Shown here: positions 22,789 to 31,852 of the stretch, piece after piece | How the letters are laid out: every line of letters starts with the position of its first letter | Numbering within the stretch: position 1 is the first letter of the stretch | Source: CAZLYX01 sp964563885 | GTDB taxonomy: Bacteria > Pseudomonadota > Gammaproteobacteria > Burkholderiales > Neisseriaceae | Assembly: GCA_964563885.1 (NCBI GenBank) | Contig: CAZLYX010000021.1 | Coordinates: 1 to 32,441 of the forward strand | Direction: 5' to 3' | Length of the DNA stretch: 32,441 bases | The notes under the pieces: generated by a model | Databases searched by the model: none | What the model saw: only the letters and a program-made list of their open reading frames with translations | Told to the model about the DNA's origin: nothing | Made by a program: the position numbers and the translations under genes

Positions 22789-22824
22789 TTCAGGTAGCCT
22801 ACATAATGCTACAAGCTACCTGAA
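22789..22824. repeat. Inverted uptake-sequence pair between sucB and the small lipoprotein
   Basis: Exact TTCAGGTAGCCT (22789-22800) and AAGCTACCTGAA (one mismatch, 22813-22824) are inverted with AGGC ends inward. The pair lies just past the sucB stop and may act as a weak terminator. Confidence 0.7.
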
Positions 22825-22829
22825 GCCCA

Positions 22830-24023
22830 TTACAGGTCTAACAGTAAGCGAGCTGGATCTTCTAACAAGTCTTTAATTGTTACTAAAGTCAACACAGCTT
22901 CACGTCCGTCAACAATACGGTGGTCATAAGACAATGCTAAATACATCATCGGACGAACCACTACTTGTCCATTTTCAACCACTGCACGATCTTTAGTGGC
23001 ATGCATGCCCAAAATCGCAGATTGTGGTGGATTGATGATAGGCGTAGACATCATTGAACCAAAGGTGCCGCCGTTAGTGATACTGAACGTTCCACCAGTT
23101 AGCTCTTCCAAAGCGATCTTGCCATCTTTTGCTTTTTGTGCGTATTCCACAATTGCTTTTTCAATATCAGCGATGCTCATTTCATCAGCATTACGCAAAA
23201 TAGGCACAACTAAGCCACGCGGGCTACCAATGGCAATACCAATATCAAAGTAACCGTGATACACGATATCATTGCCATCTATAGAAGCATTTACCAACGG
23301 GTACTTTTTCAACGCTGCAATAGCTGCTTTAACAAAGAATGACATGAAGCCAAGCTTGGTACCATGCTCTTTTTCGAACTGTACTTTGTATTTGTTGCGC
23401 AAATCCATAATTGGTTGCATGTTGACTTCATTAAACGTAGTCAGAATAGCATTTTCGTGTTGCGAAGCCAGCAAGCGCTCCGCAATACGTGCACGCAAGC
23501 GGCTCATCGGCACACGTTGTTCAGCACGCTCACCTTGTACAACTGGTGCAGCAGCAGTGGCAGTCTTAAGAGGTGCCTTGGCAGCGTTTTGTACATCTTC
23601 TTTCAAAACGCGTCCATCACGACCTGAACCCTGAACAGCATTAACATCCACGCCTTTTTCAGCAGCCAGCTTAGCGGCCGCTGGCATAGCTACACCAGTT
23701 TGGGTATTAGAAGAGACTTCGGGTGTTGTTGTCTCAGATGCTTTTGCAGCAGAGGCAGCAGGAGCAGCAGATGCTTCAGATTTTGCAGAAGTATCAATTT
23801 TAGCCAGTAATTGCTGCGCCACGACAACTGCACCATCTTGTTCGATAATTTCAACAATAACACCAGCTTGTGGTGAGGGCACTTCCAATACTACTTTATC
23901 GGTCTCAACATCAATTAGAATCTCATCACGCTCTACATAATCTCCAACTTTTTTATGCCAAGCCATTAATGTGCCTTCAGACACACTCTCAGACAGTACA
24001 GGTACTTTAACTTCAATAATCAT
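22830..24023 (-). CDS. sucB: Dihydrolipoyllysine succinyltransferase (E2 of 2-oxoglutarate dehydrogenase)
   Basis: The core of the 2-oxoglutarate dehydrogenase complex, transferring succinyl groups from lipoyl to CoA. Order in the 397 aa: lipoyl domain (1-75) with lipoylated Lys43 in ETDKVVLEVPSP, Ala/Ser-rich linker, E3/E1-binding domain (about 112-150, AAAKLAAEKGVDVNAVQGSG), second linker, and the catalytic acyltransferase domain with SYDHRIVDG (His368, Asp372). VLEVPSP and the single lipoyl domain fit SucB rather than AceF. It lies 59 bases after sucA, with a modest hairpin between. Confidence 0.96.
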   Translation of the reverse strand: MIIEVKVPVLSESVSEGTLMAWHKKVGDYVERDEILIDVETDKVVLEVPSPQAGVIVEIIEQDGAVVVAQQLLAKIDTSAKSEASAAPAASAAKASETTTPEVSSNTQTGVAMPAAAKLAAEKGVDVNAVQGSGRDGRVLKEDVQNAAKAPLKTATAAAPVVQGERAEQRVPMSRLRARIAERLLASQHENAILTTFNEVNMQPIMDLRNKYKVQFEKEHGTKLGFMSFFVKAAIAALKKYPLVNASIDGNDIVYHGYFDIGIAIGSPRGLVVPILRNADEMSIADIEKAIVEYAQKAKDGKIALEELTGGTFSITNGGTFGSMMSTPIINPPQSAILGMHATKDRAVVENGQVVVRPMMYLALSYDHRIVDGREAVLTLVTIKDLLEDPARLLLDL

Positions 24024-24049
24024 TTTACTCTCCGGTATAGGGTATGTGC

Positions 24050-24074
24050 GGCTACCTGAAACAGAAAGGTAGCC
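24050..24074 (-). terminator. Weak hairpin between sucA and sucB
   Basis: GGCTACCT / AGGTAGCC, an 8-bp stem with a 9-base loop, built from a near-exact uptake sequence (CGGCTACCTGAA, 24049-24060). No T run follows, so it is more likely an RNA-processing or stability element than a full terminator. Confidence 0.5.
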
Positions 24075-24082
24075 ATATTAAG

Positions 24083-26914
24083 TTAGTTAAACGTCAACGC
24101 GTCATCAATTAATTCTAATAATTGTTCAACGTGTTTGCTCATGTAGCCTACTGCAGGTGATGCGCTTGCCGAACGACCTGCAAAAACAACTTCTTGCCCG
24201 TCCTTAGCTATAATCTCAAGACGATGTCTAATTTGATACCATGCACCTTGGTTTTTAGGTTCTTCTTGTACCCACATGAGCTCTTTCGCATTCGGGTACT
24301 TAGCCAATTCTGCTTCAGCAATCTCATATGGGAATGGATAAAGCTGCTCAACTCGAACAATGGCAATATCTTTTTGTAACTCACGCTCAGCACGTGCTTT
24401 GGCTAAATCATAATAAACTTGGCCCGCACATAGAATAACGCGTTTTACACTATTATTATCACGCTCTTCCTTGTCACCGATAATTGGGCGGAACTCAGAA
24501 CCTTCTGTAAAGTCACTTAATGAGTTCATGGAATCTTTAAAGCGCAATAAACGTTTTGATAAAAATATAATCAATGGCTTACGATATGGACGCAAAGCCT
24601 GTCTGCGCAACATATGAAACATTTGTGCAGCCTCAGAAGGCATAACAATTTGCATATTATGCTCTGAACACAATTGTAGCCAACGCTCTAACCGAGCAGA
24701 TGAGTGCTCTGGGCCTTGACCATCATAACCATGCGGTAAAATAACAGTTAAACCACATAAGCGACCCCATTTAGTTTCACCAGATGCAATAAATTGGTCA
24801 ATCGCTACTTGAGCACCATTCACAAAGTCACCAAACTGTGCTTCCCAAATAGTTAATTTATCTGGTGCCGAACAAGCAAACCCATATTCATAGGCTAAGA
24901 CTGCTTCTTCGTTCAAAATAGAATCGATCACCATAAAATCGGCTTGGTTATCACTCATACAGCGCAGTGGAACATAGGCACCAGCGTCACTTTTCTCACG
25001 TTTCTGATCATGTAATACTACATGGCGGTGAGAAAAAGTACCCCGCCCAGAATCCTGACCAGATAGACGCACTGCCGTACCATTAGTGACCAAACTAGCG
25101 TAAGCCATAACTTCGGACATACCCCAGTCTATCGGCTGTTCACCTAGAGACATCGCCTTACGGCTTTCTAGTAGTCTTTTTACAGTATTATGTAACTGGA
25201 AGCCCTGAGGCACTTCGTTGAACTTTACAGCTAAGCGCTGAATATCTGTGATCGGTAATGCGGTATCCACTGGCATATTCCAGTGAGTACCATTATATTT
25301 AGTCCAATCTACTTTATACTTACGGTTGTAGTCATTTAATCGCGTTGTCTCAACGTGCTCACCTTTATCTAAAGCATCACGGTAATCCTGAATATAATTT
25401 TCTGCATCCTCAGTAGTGATTACGCCCTCATTAACCAATTTTTCTGCATATAGTGCTCGAGTACCAGGATGCTTGGCAATCTTTTGATACATCATCGGTT
25501 GTGTTAGGAATGGGTCATCACCTTCGTTGTGTCCAAGCTTCCGGAAACAAACTAAATCTATTACAACGTCTTTTTTAAATTCACGACGGTAATCTAAAGC
25601 TACTTGAAGCACATAGCACACTGCTTCTGGATCGTCACCATTTACGTGAAAAATAGGTGCATCAACCATTTTGGCAATATCGGTACAATATAAGGTAGAA
25701 CGAACATCTCTAGTATCAGAAGTAGTAAATCCTATCTGGTTATTAATAACCATATGGATAGTACCGCCAGTTGAATAACCGCGAGTTTTGGATAGGTTAA
25801 ACGTAGCTTGGTTAACACCTAAGCCGATAAAAGCAGAATCACCATGAATTAAAAATGGTAATACTTCAGCTTGACCATCTGTTCCGCGGCGACGTTGGCG
25901 AGCACGGACACTTCCTTCTACAACAGGATTTACAATCTCAAGATGCGATGGGTTGAATGCTAACGAAACATGCATCGGCCCAGTATCAGTTGCTAAATCC
26001 GAACTAAAACCCATATGGTATTTAACATCACCACTCGGCAAGTCAGCAGGTGCTTTACCTTCGAACTCAGCAAATAAATCACCTGGTTGTTTTCCTAAGA
26101 TATTTACTAATACGTTAAGGCGTCCACGGTGAGCCATACCAATGATTACTTCTTCAACACCATCTTTACCTGCATGCTCAATCAAGTAATTTAAACCTGC
26201 TATTGCGCTCTCTCCACCCTCAACAGAAAAACGTTTTTGGCCAACATATCTTGTATGTAAATACCGCTCTAATGTTTCTGCAGCTGTGATTTGCTTCAAA
26301 ATTCGACGTTTTTCGTCTGCGCTAAATTTTGGAGTTGAAAGCTCAGATTCAAAACGACTTCGAATCCAATGTCGCTCAGTGCCGTCATACATATGCATGT
26401 ATTCAATGCCAATATGACCACAATATGTTTGTTTTAACTTGCTGATAATTTCAGATAATGGCAACTTAGCACTACCTGAAAGACTTCCCTCGCCTATGCT
26501 AAATTGAATAGCCATATCAGCATCACTTAAACCATGAGAGGCTGGATCTAAAGCTTCAAAATTACGCGGAGGGATACGTTCTAATGGATCTAGTTTAGCA
26601 TTGCCTACGCCTTGAATCCGATACGCAGAAATCAAGCGCAGTACAGCAATTTGTTTTTGTAACACAGAAGCATTAACGTTTCCAGATGCTCCAGCAGAAC
26701 TTTTATTTCTAGCTAAATTAGCAAAAGATTCTTGAATAGGACGGTGAGCTACATCGCGAGTAGCATTACCTGGTTGAGTAGCCAATTGGTCAAAATATTG
26801 CTTCCAATGTTCATCTACGGAATTTGGATCGGTAAGGTAGTTTTCATACAACTCTTCAATATAAGGCGCGTTAGAGCCAAATAAATAAGAGAAATTCAAT
26901 TTTTTATCCATCAT
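24083..26914 (-). CDS. sucA: 2-oxoglutarate dehydrogenase E1 component
   Basis: The thiamine-diphosphate E1 enzyme that decarboxylates 2-oxoglutarate and passes succinyl to SucB. 943 aa, near the 933 of E. coli. The N terminus has the E2-interaction helix (FSYLFGSNAPYIEELYENYL), then RFSVEGGESAIAGLNYLIEHA, GMAHRGRLNVLVNILGK, the substrate-site LAFNPSHLEIVNPVVEG, the ThDP/Mg region HVNGDDPEAVCYVLQVALDY with RKLGHNEGDDP, and C-terminal FVNGAQVAIDQFIASGE and HGYDGQGPEHSSARLER. Two ATG codons stand together at the start, with GAAGAG 8 bases before the first. It precedes sucB in the same operon and follows gltA after 154 bases. Confidence 0.97.
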   Translation of the reverse strand: MMDKKLNFSYLFGSNAPYIEELYENYLTDPNSVDEHWKQYFDQLATQPGNATRDVAHRPIQESFANLARNKSSAGASGNVNASVLQKQIAVLRLISAYRIQGVGNAKLDPLERIPPRNFEALDPASHGLSDADMAIQFSIGEGSLSGSAKLPLSEIISKLKQTYCGHIGIEYMHMYDGTERHWIRSRFESELSTPKFSADEKRRILKQITAAETLERYLHTRYVGQKRFSVEGGESAIAGLNYLIEHAGKDGVEEVIIGMAHRGRLNVLVNILGKQPGDLFAEFEGKAPADLPSGDVKYHMGFSSDLATDTGPMHVSLAFNPSHLEIVNPVVEGSVRARQRRRGTDGQAEVLPFLIHGDSAFIGLGVNQATFNLSKTRGYSTGGTIHMVINNQIGFTTSDTRDVRSTLYCTDIAKMVDAPIFHVNGDDPEAVCYVLQVALDYRREFKKDVVIDLVCFRKLGHNEGDDPFLTQPMMYQKIAKHPGTRALYAEKLVNEGVITTEDAENYIQDYRDALDKGEHVETTRLNDYNRKYKVDWTKYNGTHWNMPVDTALPITDIQRLAVKFNEVPQGFQLHNTVKRLLESRKAMSLGEQPIDWGMSEVMAYASLVTNGTAVRLSGQDSGRGTFSHRHVVLHDQKREKSDAGAYVPLRCMSDNQADFMVIDSILNEEAVLAYEYGFACSAPDKLTIWEAQFGDFVNGAQVAIDQFIASGETKWGRLCGLTVILPHGYDGQGPEHSSARLERWLQLCSEHNMQIVMPSEAAQMFHMLRRQALRPYRKPLIIFLSKRLLRFKDSMNSLSDFTEGSEFRPIIGDKEERDNNSVKRVILCAGQVYYDLAKARAERELQKDIAIVRVEQLYPFPYEIAEAELAKYPNAKELMWVQEEPKNQGAWYQIRHRLEIIAKDGQEVVFAGRSASASPAVGYMSKHVEQLLELIDDALTFN

Positions 26915-27027
26915 AACAATTACTCTTCAATAAAATAAAAAGAGAGTACAAATATCTTCAGTTTATATACTTCAATATAAAAGTGAAATTTATACTCTCC
27001 ATTAATTAATAGTGGATTTACCAACCC

Positions 27028-27062
27028 TGCCTGAAAGCAGCCTAAGAGGCAACTTCCAGGCA
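27028..27062 (-). terminator. Imperfect hairpin after gltA
   Basis: TGCCTG and GCCT segments pair across a CTT loop with mismatches between. It lies just past the gltA stop but has no T run. It contains CTGCCTGAA, which differs from the local uptake dialect. Confidence 0.45.
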
Positions 27063-27068
27063 ACCGGA

Positions 27069-28352
27069 TTATCGTTTATCTACCGGGATATAATCGCGGC
27101 GTGGAGAACCAGTGTATAACTGACGTGGACGACCAATCTTTTGATCCGACTCAGAAATCATTTCCTGCCAATGAGAAATCCAACCCACTGTACGAGCCAA
27201 AGCAAAGATTACCGTAAACATTGAAACTGGAATACCCAAAGCGGATAGAACAATTCCTGAGTAGAAGTCTACGTTAGGATAAAGTTTACGCTCTACAAAA
27301 TATGGATCGCTCAGTGCAATTCTTTCCAGCTCCATCGCCAATTTGAATTTGGGATCATCGTGCAACCCCAACTCATTCAAAACTTCATCACAAGTTTCTT
27401 TCATGATGCTGGCACGTGGATCCATGTTTTTATAAACACGATGACCAAAGCCCATTAAACGATATTTTCTATCTTTAACACCTTCCATAAAGTCAGCAAC
27501 ATGTGACACATCACCGATTTCATCAAGCATTTTCAATACAGCTTCGTTTGCACCACCATGAGCCGGGCCCCATAAGCAAGCAATACCAGCAGCAATACAT
27601 GCAAATGGATTGGCACCAGATGAACCTGCTAAACGAACAGTTGAAGTTGAAGCATTTTGCTCATGGTCTGCATGTAAAATGAAAATACGATCAAGTGCTT
27701 TAACCAAAATTGGATTAGGCTTGTATTCCTCACATGGCGTTGCAAACATCATGTGCATGAAATTTTCTGTATAAGATAAATCATTTTTTGGGTAGTTGAA
27801 AGGTAAGCCATTTGAGTAACGGTAACACATTGCTGCAATTGTCGGAATTTTAGAAATCAAACGATTTTCTGCAATACGACGATGATCTAAATCTTTAATG
27901 TCTAAGCTGTCTTGGTAAAACGCAGATAATGCGCCTACCACACTCACCATCATAGCCATCGGGTGAGCATCGCGACGGAATCCACGGAAGAACCATGTTA
28001 ATTGTTCGTGCACCATAGTGTGCTTTGAAACCATTTCTTCAAAATCAGTTTTTTGCTGCGCTGTTGGCAATTCACCATGTAGCAACAAATAACAAACTTC
28101 TAAATAATCACTATTTTCAGCTAGTTGTTCAATTGGGTAGCCACGATAGTACAATTGCCCTACATCACCATCAATAAATGTAATGGCCGACTCGCAGCTA
28201 GCAGTAGAAGTAAAGCCAGGGTCAAATGTGAACATATCAGTACCTTTATATAAAGTACGAATATCCACCACATCAGGACCTAAAGTTCCTTTTAAAATAG
28301 GCAGTTCTAAACCTTCTTTACCCTCAACAGTTAATTTTACATGCTTAGTCAT
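27069..28352 (-). CDS. gltA: Citrate synthase (type II)
   Basis: Condenses oxaloacetate and acetyl-CoA, the entry to the TCA cycle. The 427-aa length equals the E. coli type II enzyme. Catalytic residues align: His265 in WGPAHGGANEA, His304 in GFGHRVYK and Asp362 in PNVDFYSG. The N-terminal beta domain (FDPGFTSTASCESAITFIDGD) is typical of the hexameric, NADH-sensitive Gram-negative type. AAGGAG lies 5 bases before the ATG. It is 47 bases after sdhE and probably shares its transcript. Confidence 0.97.
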   Translation of the reverse strand: MTKHVKLTVEGKEGLELPILKGTLGPDVVDIRTLYKGTDMFTFDPGFTSTASCESAITFIDGDVGQLYYRGYPIEQLAENSDYLEVCYLLLHGELPTAQQKTDFEEMVSKHTMVHEQLTWFFRGFRRDAHPMAMMVSVVGALSAFYQDSLDIKDLDHRRIAENRLISKIPTIAAMCYRYSNGLPFNYPKNDLSYTENFMHMMFATPCEEYKPNPILVKALDRIFILHADHEQNASTSTVRLAGSSGANPFACIAAGIACLWGPAHGGANEAVLKMLDEIGDVSHVADFMEGVKDRKYRLMGFGHRVYKNMDPRASIMKETCDEVLNELGLHDDPKFKLAMELERIALSDPYFVERKLYPNVDFYSGIVLSALGIPVSMFTVIFALARTVGWISHWQEMISESDQKIGRPRQLYTGSPRRDYIPVDKR

Positions 28353-28399
28353 ACTTTCTCCTTAGTTGATATTGTTCAGTCTGCCTGAACTCTAATATA

Positions 28400-28648
28400 T
28401 TATGCTTTTCTTAACCGCTCGATTAGATCGTTATATTTAACATCAGTAGGCTCTTGCTTACCATTCACAATAGCTAAAAAGTCTTGATCTTCCCACTCTA
28501 AAATCTCACAAAACAAACTTAATTCATCATTATCGAGTAGATCAAATTCAGTTTTCATAAAACGTCCAAGCATGATATCAAGCTCAAGCAATCCTCGACG
28601 TATTGAAAAGCGAATACGCCTTTTTGCATTGTCATCAAAATTTATCAT
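28400..28648 (-). CDS. sdhE: Succinate dehydrogenase flavinylation factor SdhE
   Basis: Promotes covalent FAD attachment to SdhA. The 82-aa protein has the family signature RGLLE (residues 18-22, RGxxE), followed by LDIMLGRFM and an acidic FCEILEWEDQDFLAIV segment. Its start overlaps the sdhB stop by four bases (ATGA). Its place between sdhB and gltA fits the role. Confidence 0.95.
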   Translation of the reverse strand: MINFDDNAKRRIRFSIRRGLLELDIMLGRFMKTEFDLLDNDELSLFCEILEWEDQDFLAIVNGKQEPTDVKYNDLIERLRKA

Positions 28649-29349
28649 ACTGCACGTTTTAACATAACTTCTTTAATCTTACCGATGGCGCCTGTCGGAT
28701 TTAAATGCTTCGGACAAACATCAACGCAGTTCATGATCGAATGGCAGCGAAATAGACGGTAAGGATCATTCAAGTTATCTAAACGTTCATTAGTCATAGT
28801 ATCGCGTGTATCTGCAATAAAGCGATATGCATTCAACAATCCTGCCGGACCAACAAATTTATCTGGATTCCACCAGAATGACGGGCATGCAGTTGAGCAA
28901 CAAGCACACAATATACATTCATACAATCCATCCAACTCTTTACGGTCTTTGCTAGACTGTAAACGCTCACGATCTGGAGCTGGATTTTCATTAACCAGAT
29001 ACGGTTTAATGGAATGATATTGCTTGAAAAACTGAGTCATATCCACAATTAAATCGCGAATAACGGGTAACCCAGGCAAAGGGCGAAGCTTAATTGGCTG
29101 CTTCAAGCTACGAATATCCATCAAACAAGCTAATCCGTTTTTACCATTGATGTTAACACCATCAGAACCGCAGATACCTTCGCGACAAGAGCGACGGAAA
29201 GAAAAACTATCATCCATTGCTTTAAGCTTAATCATCGCATCTAAAAGTTTTACATCTGACGGCTCGATTTCTAGATCATACTCTTTCATGTACGGCTTAG
29301 CGTCCACATCGGGATTGTAGCGGTACACTTGAAATTTTACTTTTTCCAT
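28645..29349 (-). CDS. sdhB: Succinate dehydrogenase iron-sulfur subunit
   Basis: Carries electrons from SdhA to quinone through three clusters. In the 234 aa: the 2Fe-2S site Cys55, Cys60, Asp63 and Cys75 (SCREGICGSDG), the 4Fe-4S set Cys145, Cys148, Cys151 and Cys155 (CILCACCSTACP), and the remaining cysteines 202, 208 and 212 (CHSIMNCVDVCP) for the 3Fe-4S cluster and fourth ligand. The same pattern, Asp ligand included, is found in E. coli. It follows sdhA by 21 bases and overlaps sdhE. Confidence 0.97.
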   Translation of the reverse strand: MEKVKFQVYRYNPDVDAKPYMKEYDLEIEPSDVKLLDAMIKLKAMDDSFSFRRSCREGICGSDGVNINGKNGLACLMDIRSLKQPIKLRPLPGLPVIRDLIVDMTQFFKQYHSIKPYLVNENPAPDRERLQSSKDRKELDGLYECILCACCSTACPSFWWNPDKFVGPAGLLNAYRFIADTRDTMTNERLDNLNDPYRLFRCHSIMNCVDVCPKHLNPTGAIGKIKEVMLKRAV

Positions 29350-29370
29350 TTGATTGTGTTCCTTTTGTCC

Positions 29371-31134
29371 TTAGTAAACGCGTTTTGCTGGTTCAATATA
29401 ATCGACACTTAACGGCTTAGTGTGGACCGGCTTGTAAGTTAGCGTGTTGGTCAACGGGTGATACATAGTATGTTTCATCCAGTTTTTATCATCACGATCA
29501 GGATGATCATCAGATGCATGCGCACCGCGTGACTCTTTACGAGCCTCGGCAGACACTAATGTTGCTTTTGCAACTTCAATCAAATTATCAAGCTCAAGCG
29601 CTTCAAGACGTGCCGTGTTCCACACTTTACTTTTATCTTTGATTTCAGTTTTTTTAACTCGTTCTGCCATTTGCATTATTTTCTCAACACCATCTTTTAA
29701 AATAGCATCTGTGCGGAATACGCCGGCATGACTTTGCACCATACGTTGTAATTCATTGCGGAGCTGATCAACGTTTTCACCGCCAGTTTGATTTTCTAAA
29801 CGACTCAAACGTTGTTCCGTTAAATTACCAGCATTAGCAGGAAGCTCTTTCCAGCCAGTTTGTTGGTTAATATATTTAATCATACTCTCGGCCGCTGCTT
29901 TACCAAACACGACCAAATCAAGCAAGGAGTTTGTACCTAAACGGTTAGCACCGTGCACAGAAGCACATGCGCATTCACCGGCAGCATACAAACCTTCAAC
30001 GTGCACTTCATACTCACCATCTTTTGGAACCATTACTTCACCAAGATAGTTGGTTGGAATACCACCCATCATATAGTGAGTTGTAGGCACAACTGGAATT
30101 GGATCTTTAATGCAATCAACTCCTGCAAACTGCATGGCAATTTCACGAATACCAGGCAATTTTTCCATAATTTTGTCCGCACCTAAATGATCAAGCTTGA
30201 GCAGTACATAGTCCTTATTTTTACCACAACCGCGGCCTTCATGAATCTCTAATGCCATAGCGCGCGATACCACATCACGTGAAGCTAAATCTTTAACTGT
30301 TGGTGCGTAACGTTCCATAAAACGTTCGCCGTCACTGTTCAATAAAATACCACCCTCGCCACGAACACCTTCAGTGATCAACACGCCAGCCCCAGCAACG
30401 CCTGTGGGGTGAAACTGCCAAAACTCCATATCTTCTAGTGGAATACCAGCACGAGCACAAATGCCTAAACCGTCGCCCGTATTCATAAAGGCATTAGTTG
30501 AAGAAGCATAAATACGACCACCGCCACCAGTTGCAAACAATACTGCTTTCGAATGGAAAATATAAACTTCTCCAGTCTCCATTTCCATTGCAGTAACACC
30601 TACAACATCACCATTATCATCGCGGATCAAATCTAATGCAGACCACTCAACGAAGAACTGGGTATTAGCGCGCACATTTTGCTGGTACAACGTATGCAAC
30701 ATAGCATGGCCAGTACGGTCAGCTACTGCGCAAGCACGCTCTACCGCGCGTTTACCATATTCTGCGGTATGCCCACCAAAAGGACGCTGGTAAATTTTAC
30801 CACTTTCCACGCGGTCAAATGGCATGCCCATATGCTCTAACTCCACTACAGCATCAGGAGCACGACGGCACATAAATTCAATTGCATCTTGGTCACCCAG
30901 CCAGTCTGAGCCCTTAACTGTGTCATACATATGCCAATCCCAGCGATCTTCTTGGACATTACCCAAAGAAGCTGAAATACCACCCTGAGCAGCAACAGTA
31001 TGTGAACGTGTTGGAAACACTTTTGATAAAACAGCAGTATTTAAGCCAGATTTAGACAACTCCAAGGCTGCGCGCAAACCTGCGCCGCCGCCACCAACAA
31101 TTACGGCATCAAAACGACGAACAGGAAAACTCAT
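29371..31134 (-). CDS. sdhA: Succinate dehydrogenase flavoprotein subunit
   Basis: Oxidises succinate to fumarate. 587 aa from the ATG at 31134, whose first bases overlap the sdhD stop (ATGA); E. coli SdhA is 588 aa. Visible are FAD-binding AVIVGGGGAGLRAA, the covalent FAD His45 in RSHTVAAQGG, WQFHPTGVAGAGVLITEGVRGEGG, the active-site region DLASRDVVSRAM, HYMMGGIPTN, and the C-terminal RLGTNSLLDLVVFG. A longer start four codons upstream is possible but would sit deeper in sdhD. Confidence 0.97.
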   Translation of the reverse strand: MSFPVRRFDAVIVGGGGAGLRAALELSKSGLNTAVLSKVFPTRSHTVAAQGGISASLGNVQEDRWDWHMYDTVKGSDWLGDQDAIEFMCRRAPDAVVELEHMGMPFDRVESGKIYQRPFGGHTAEYGKRAVERACAVADRTGHAMLHTLYQQNVRANTQFFVEWSALDLIRDDNGDVVGVTAMEMETGEVYIFHSKAVLFATGGGGRIYASSTNAFMNTGDGLGICARAGIPLEDMEFWQFHPTGVAGAGVLITEGVRGEGGILLNSDGERFMERYAPTVKDLASRDVVSRAMALEIHEGRGCGKNKDYVLLKLDHLGADKIMEKLPGIREIAMQFAGVDCIKDPIPVVPTTHYMMGGIPTNYLGEVMVPKDGEYEVHVEGLYAAGECACASVHGANRLGTNSLLDLVVFGKAAAESMIKYINQQTGWKELPANAGNLTEQRLSRLENQTGGENVDQLRNELQRMVQSHAGVFRTDAILKDGVEKIMQMAERVKKTEIKDKSKVWNTARLEALELDNLIEVAKATLVSAEARKESRGAHASDDHPDRDDKNWMKHTMYHPLTNTLTYKPVHTKPLSVDYIEPAKRVY

Positions 31135-31478
31135 ACCAACCCCCAAATGACTTTAACCGAATAAATTAAACAAAACACCAACCATACAATAGTGGCGATG
31201 TGGAGAAAAAGACGTAAACCAAAAGGCTTGATGTAATCCATCCATATATTACGGACACCTACCCAAGCATGCAAAAATAAAGCTACAAAAGTAAGCTGAG
31301 TAAATATTTTCACCCAAGCTTGGGCAAAAAATGACTGCCAAGCATCGTAACCACTTGGTAAAGTCAACAAGAAGATCACAAAAATGGCTGTATAAACGAG
31401 TAAAATAACAGCAGTAGCACGCTGCACTACCCAATCTTTCAGTCCATAATGAGCACCAGCTAATTTACGGTCTACCAT
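31131..31478 (-). CDS. sdhD: Succinate dehydrogenase membrane anchor subunit
   Basis: A 115-aa anchor with three membrane helices (about 20-40, 55-78 and 88-112). The b-type heme and quinone region is visible as LFLHAWVGVRNIWMDYIKP, where the histidine is the likely heme ligand. Its start overlaps sdhC by seven bases and its stop overlaps sdhA, so the sdh genes are tightly coupled. Confidence 0.94.
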   Translation of the reverse strand: MVDRKLAGAHYGLKDWVVQRATAVILLVYTAIFVIFLLTLPSGYDAWQSFFAQAWVKIFTQLTFVALFLHAWVGVRNIWMDYIKPFGLRLFLHIATIVWLVFCLIYSVKVIWGLV

Positions 31479-31849
31479 AACACCACTCCCAAAATGAGTG
31501 TCAACACCAAAGCAGCAACAAGAACAATCTTAGCTGTTAAACGAGCTGTTTCTAAATCCAATCCTTTATGCGCATCTAATAGCAAAAATCGGATGCCAGC
31601 AAAACTATGGTGTATATATGCCCACAGCAAGCCAATCAAACCAATTTTAACTAACGGGTTAGATACGAAAGACTGATAAGACTCAAATGCCGCTTCGCGA
31701 CTTAAAGTACCAGCCAAGACATAAAGCAGCACTGGCAGCATTATGAACAAAATAACACCACTAATGCGGTGCAAAATAGAAACGATCCCAGGAATCGGCA
31801 ACCTAATGGCTGGGATTTCAAGGAATACAGGTCTTTGTTTCGTCTGCAT
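31472..31849 (-). CDS. sdhC: Succinate dehydrogenase cytochrome b556 subunit
   Basis: A 125-aa anchor subunit. The N terminus RPVFLEIPAIRLPIPGIVS leads into the conserved SILHRISGVILF, and AYIHHSFAGIRFLLLD carries the heme-ligand histidine. There are three membrane helices. I start at the ATG at about 31849, 7 bases after GAGG; a GTG directly before it is also possible. It is the first gene of the TCA block, and no upstream gene on this strand is close. Confidence 0.94.
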   Translation of the reverse strand: MQTKQRPVFLEIPAIRLPIPGIVSILHRISGVILFIMLPVLLYVLAGTLSREAAFESYQSFVSNPLVKIGLIGLLWAYIHHSFAGIRFLLLDAHKGLDLETARLTAKIVLVAALVLTLILGVVLW

Positions 31850-31852
31850 CAC

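Noticed and set aside
1251..22824. Many short repeats, considered as a CRISPR array or REP elements
   Set aside because: The unit is a scattered 12-mer, not a regular array with spacers, and it matches a known uptake-sequence dialect.
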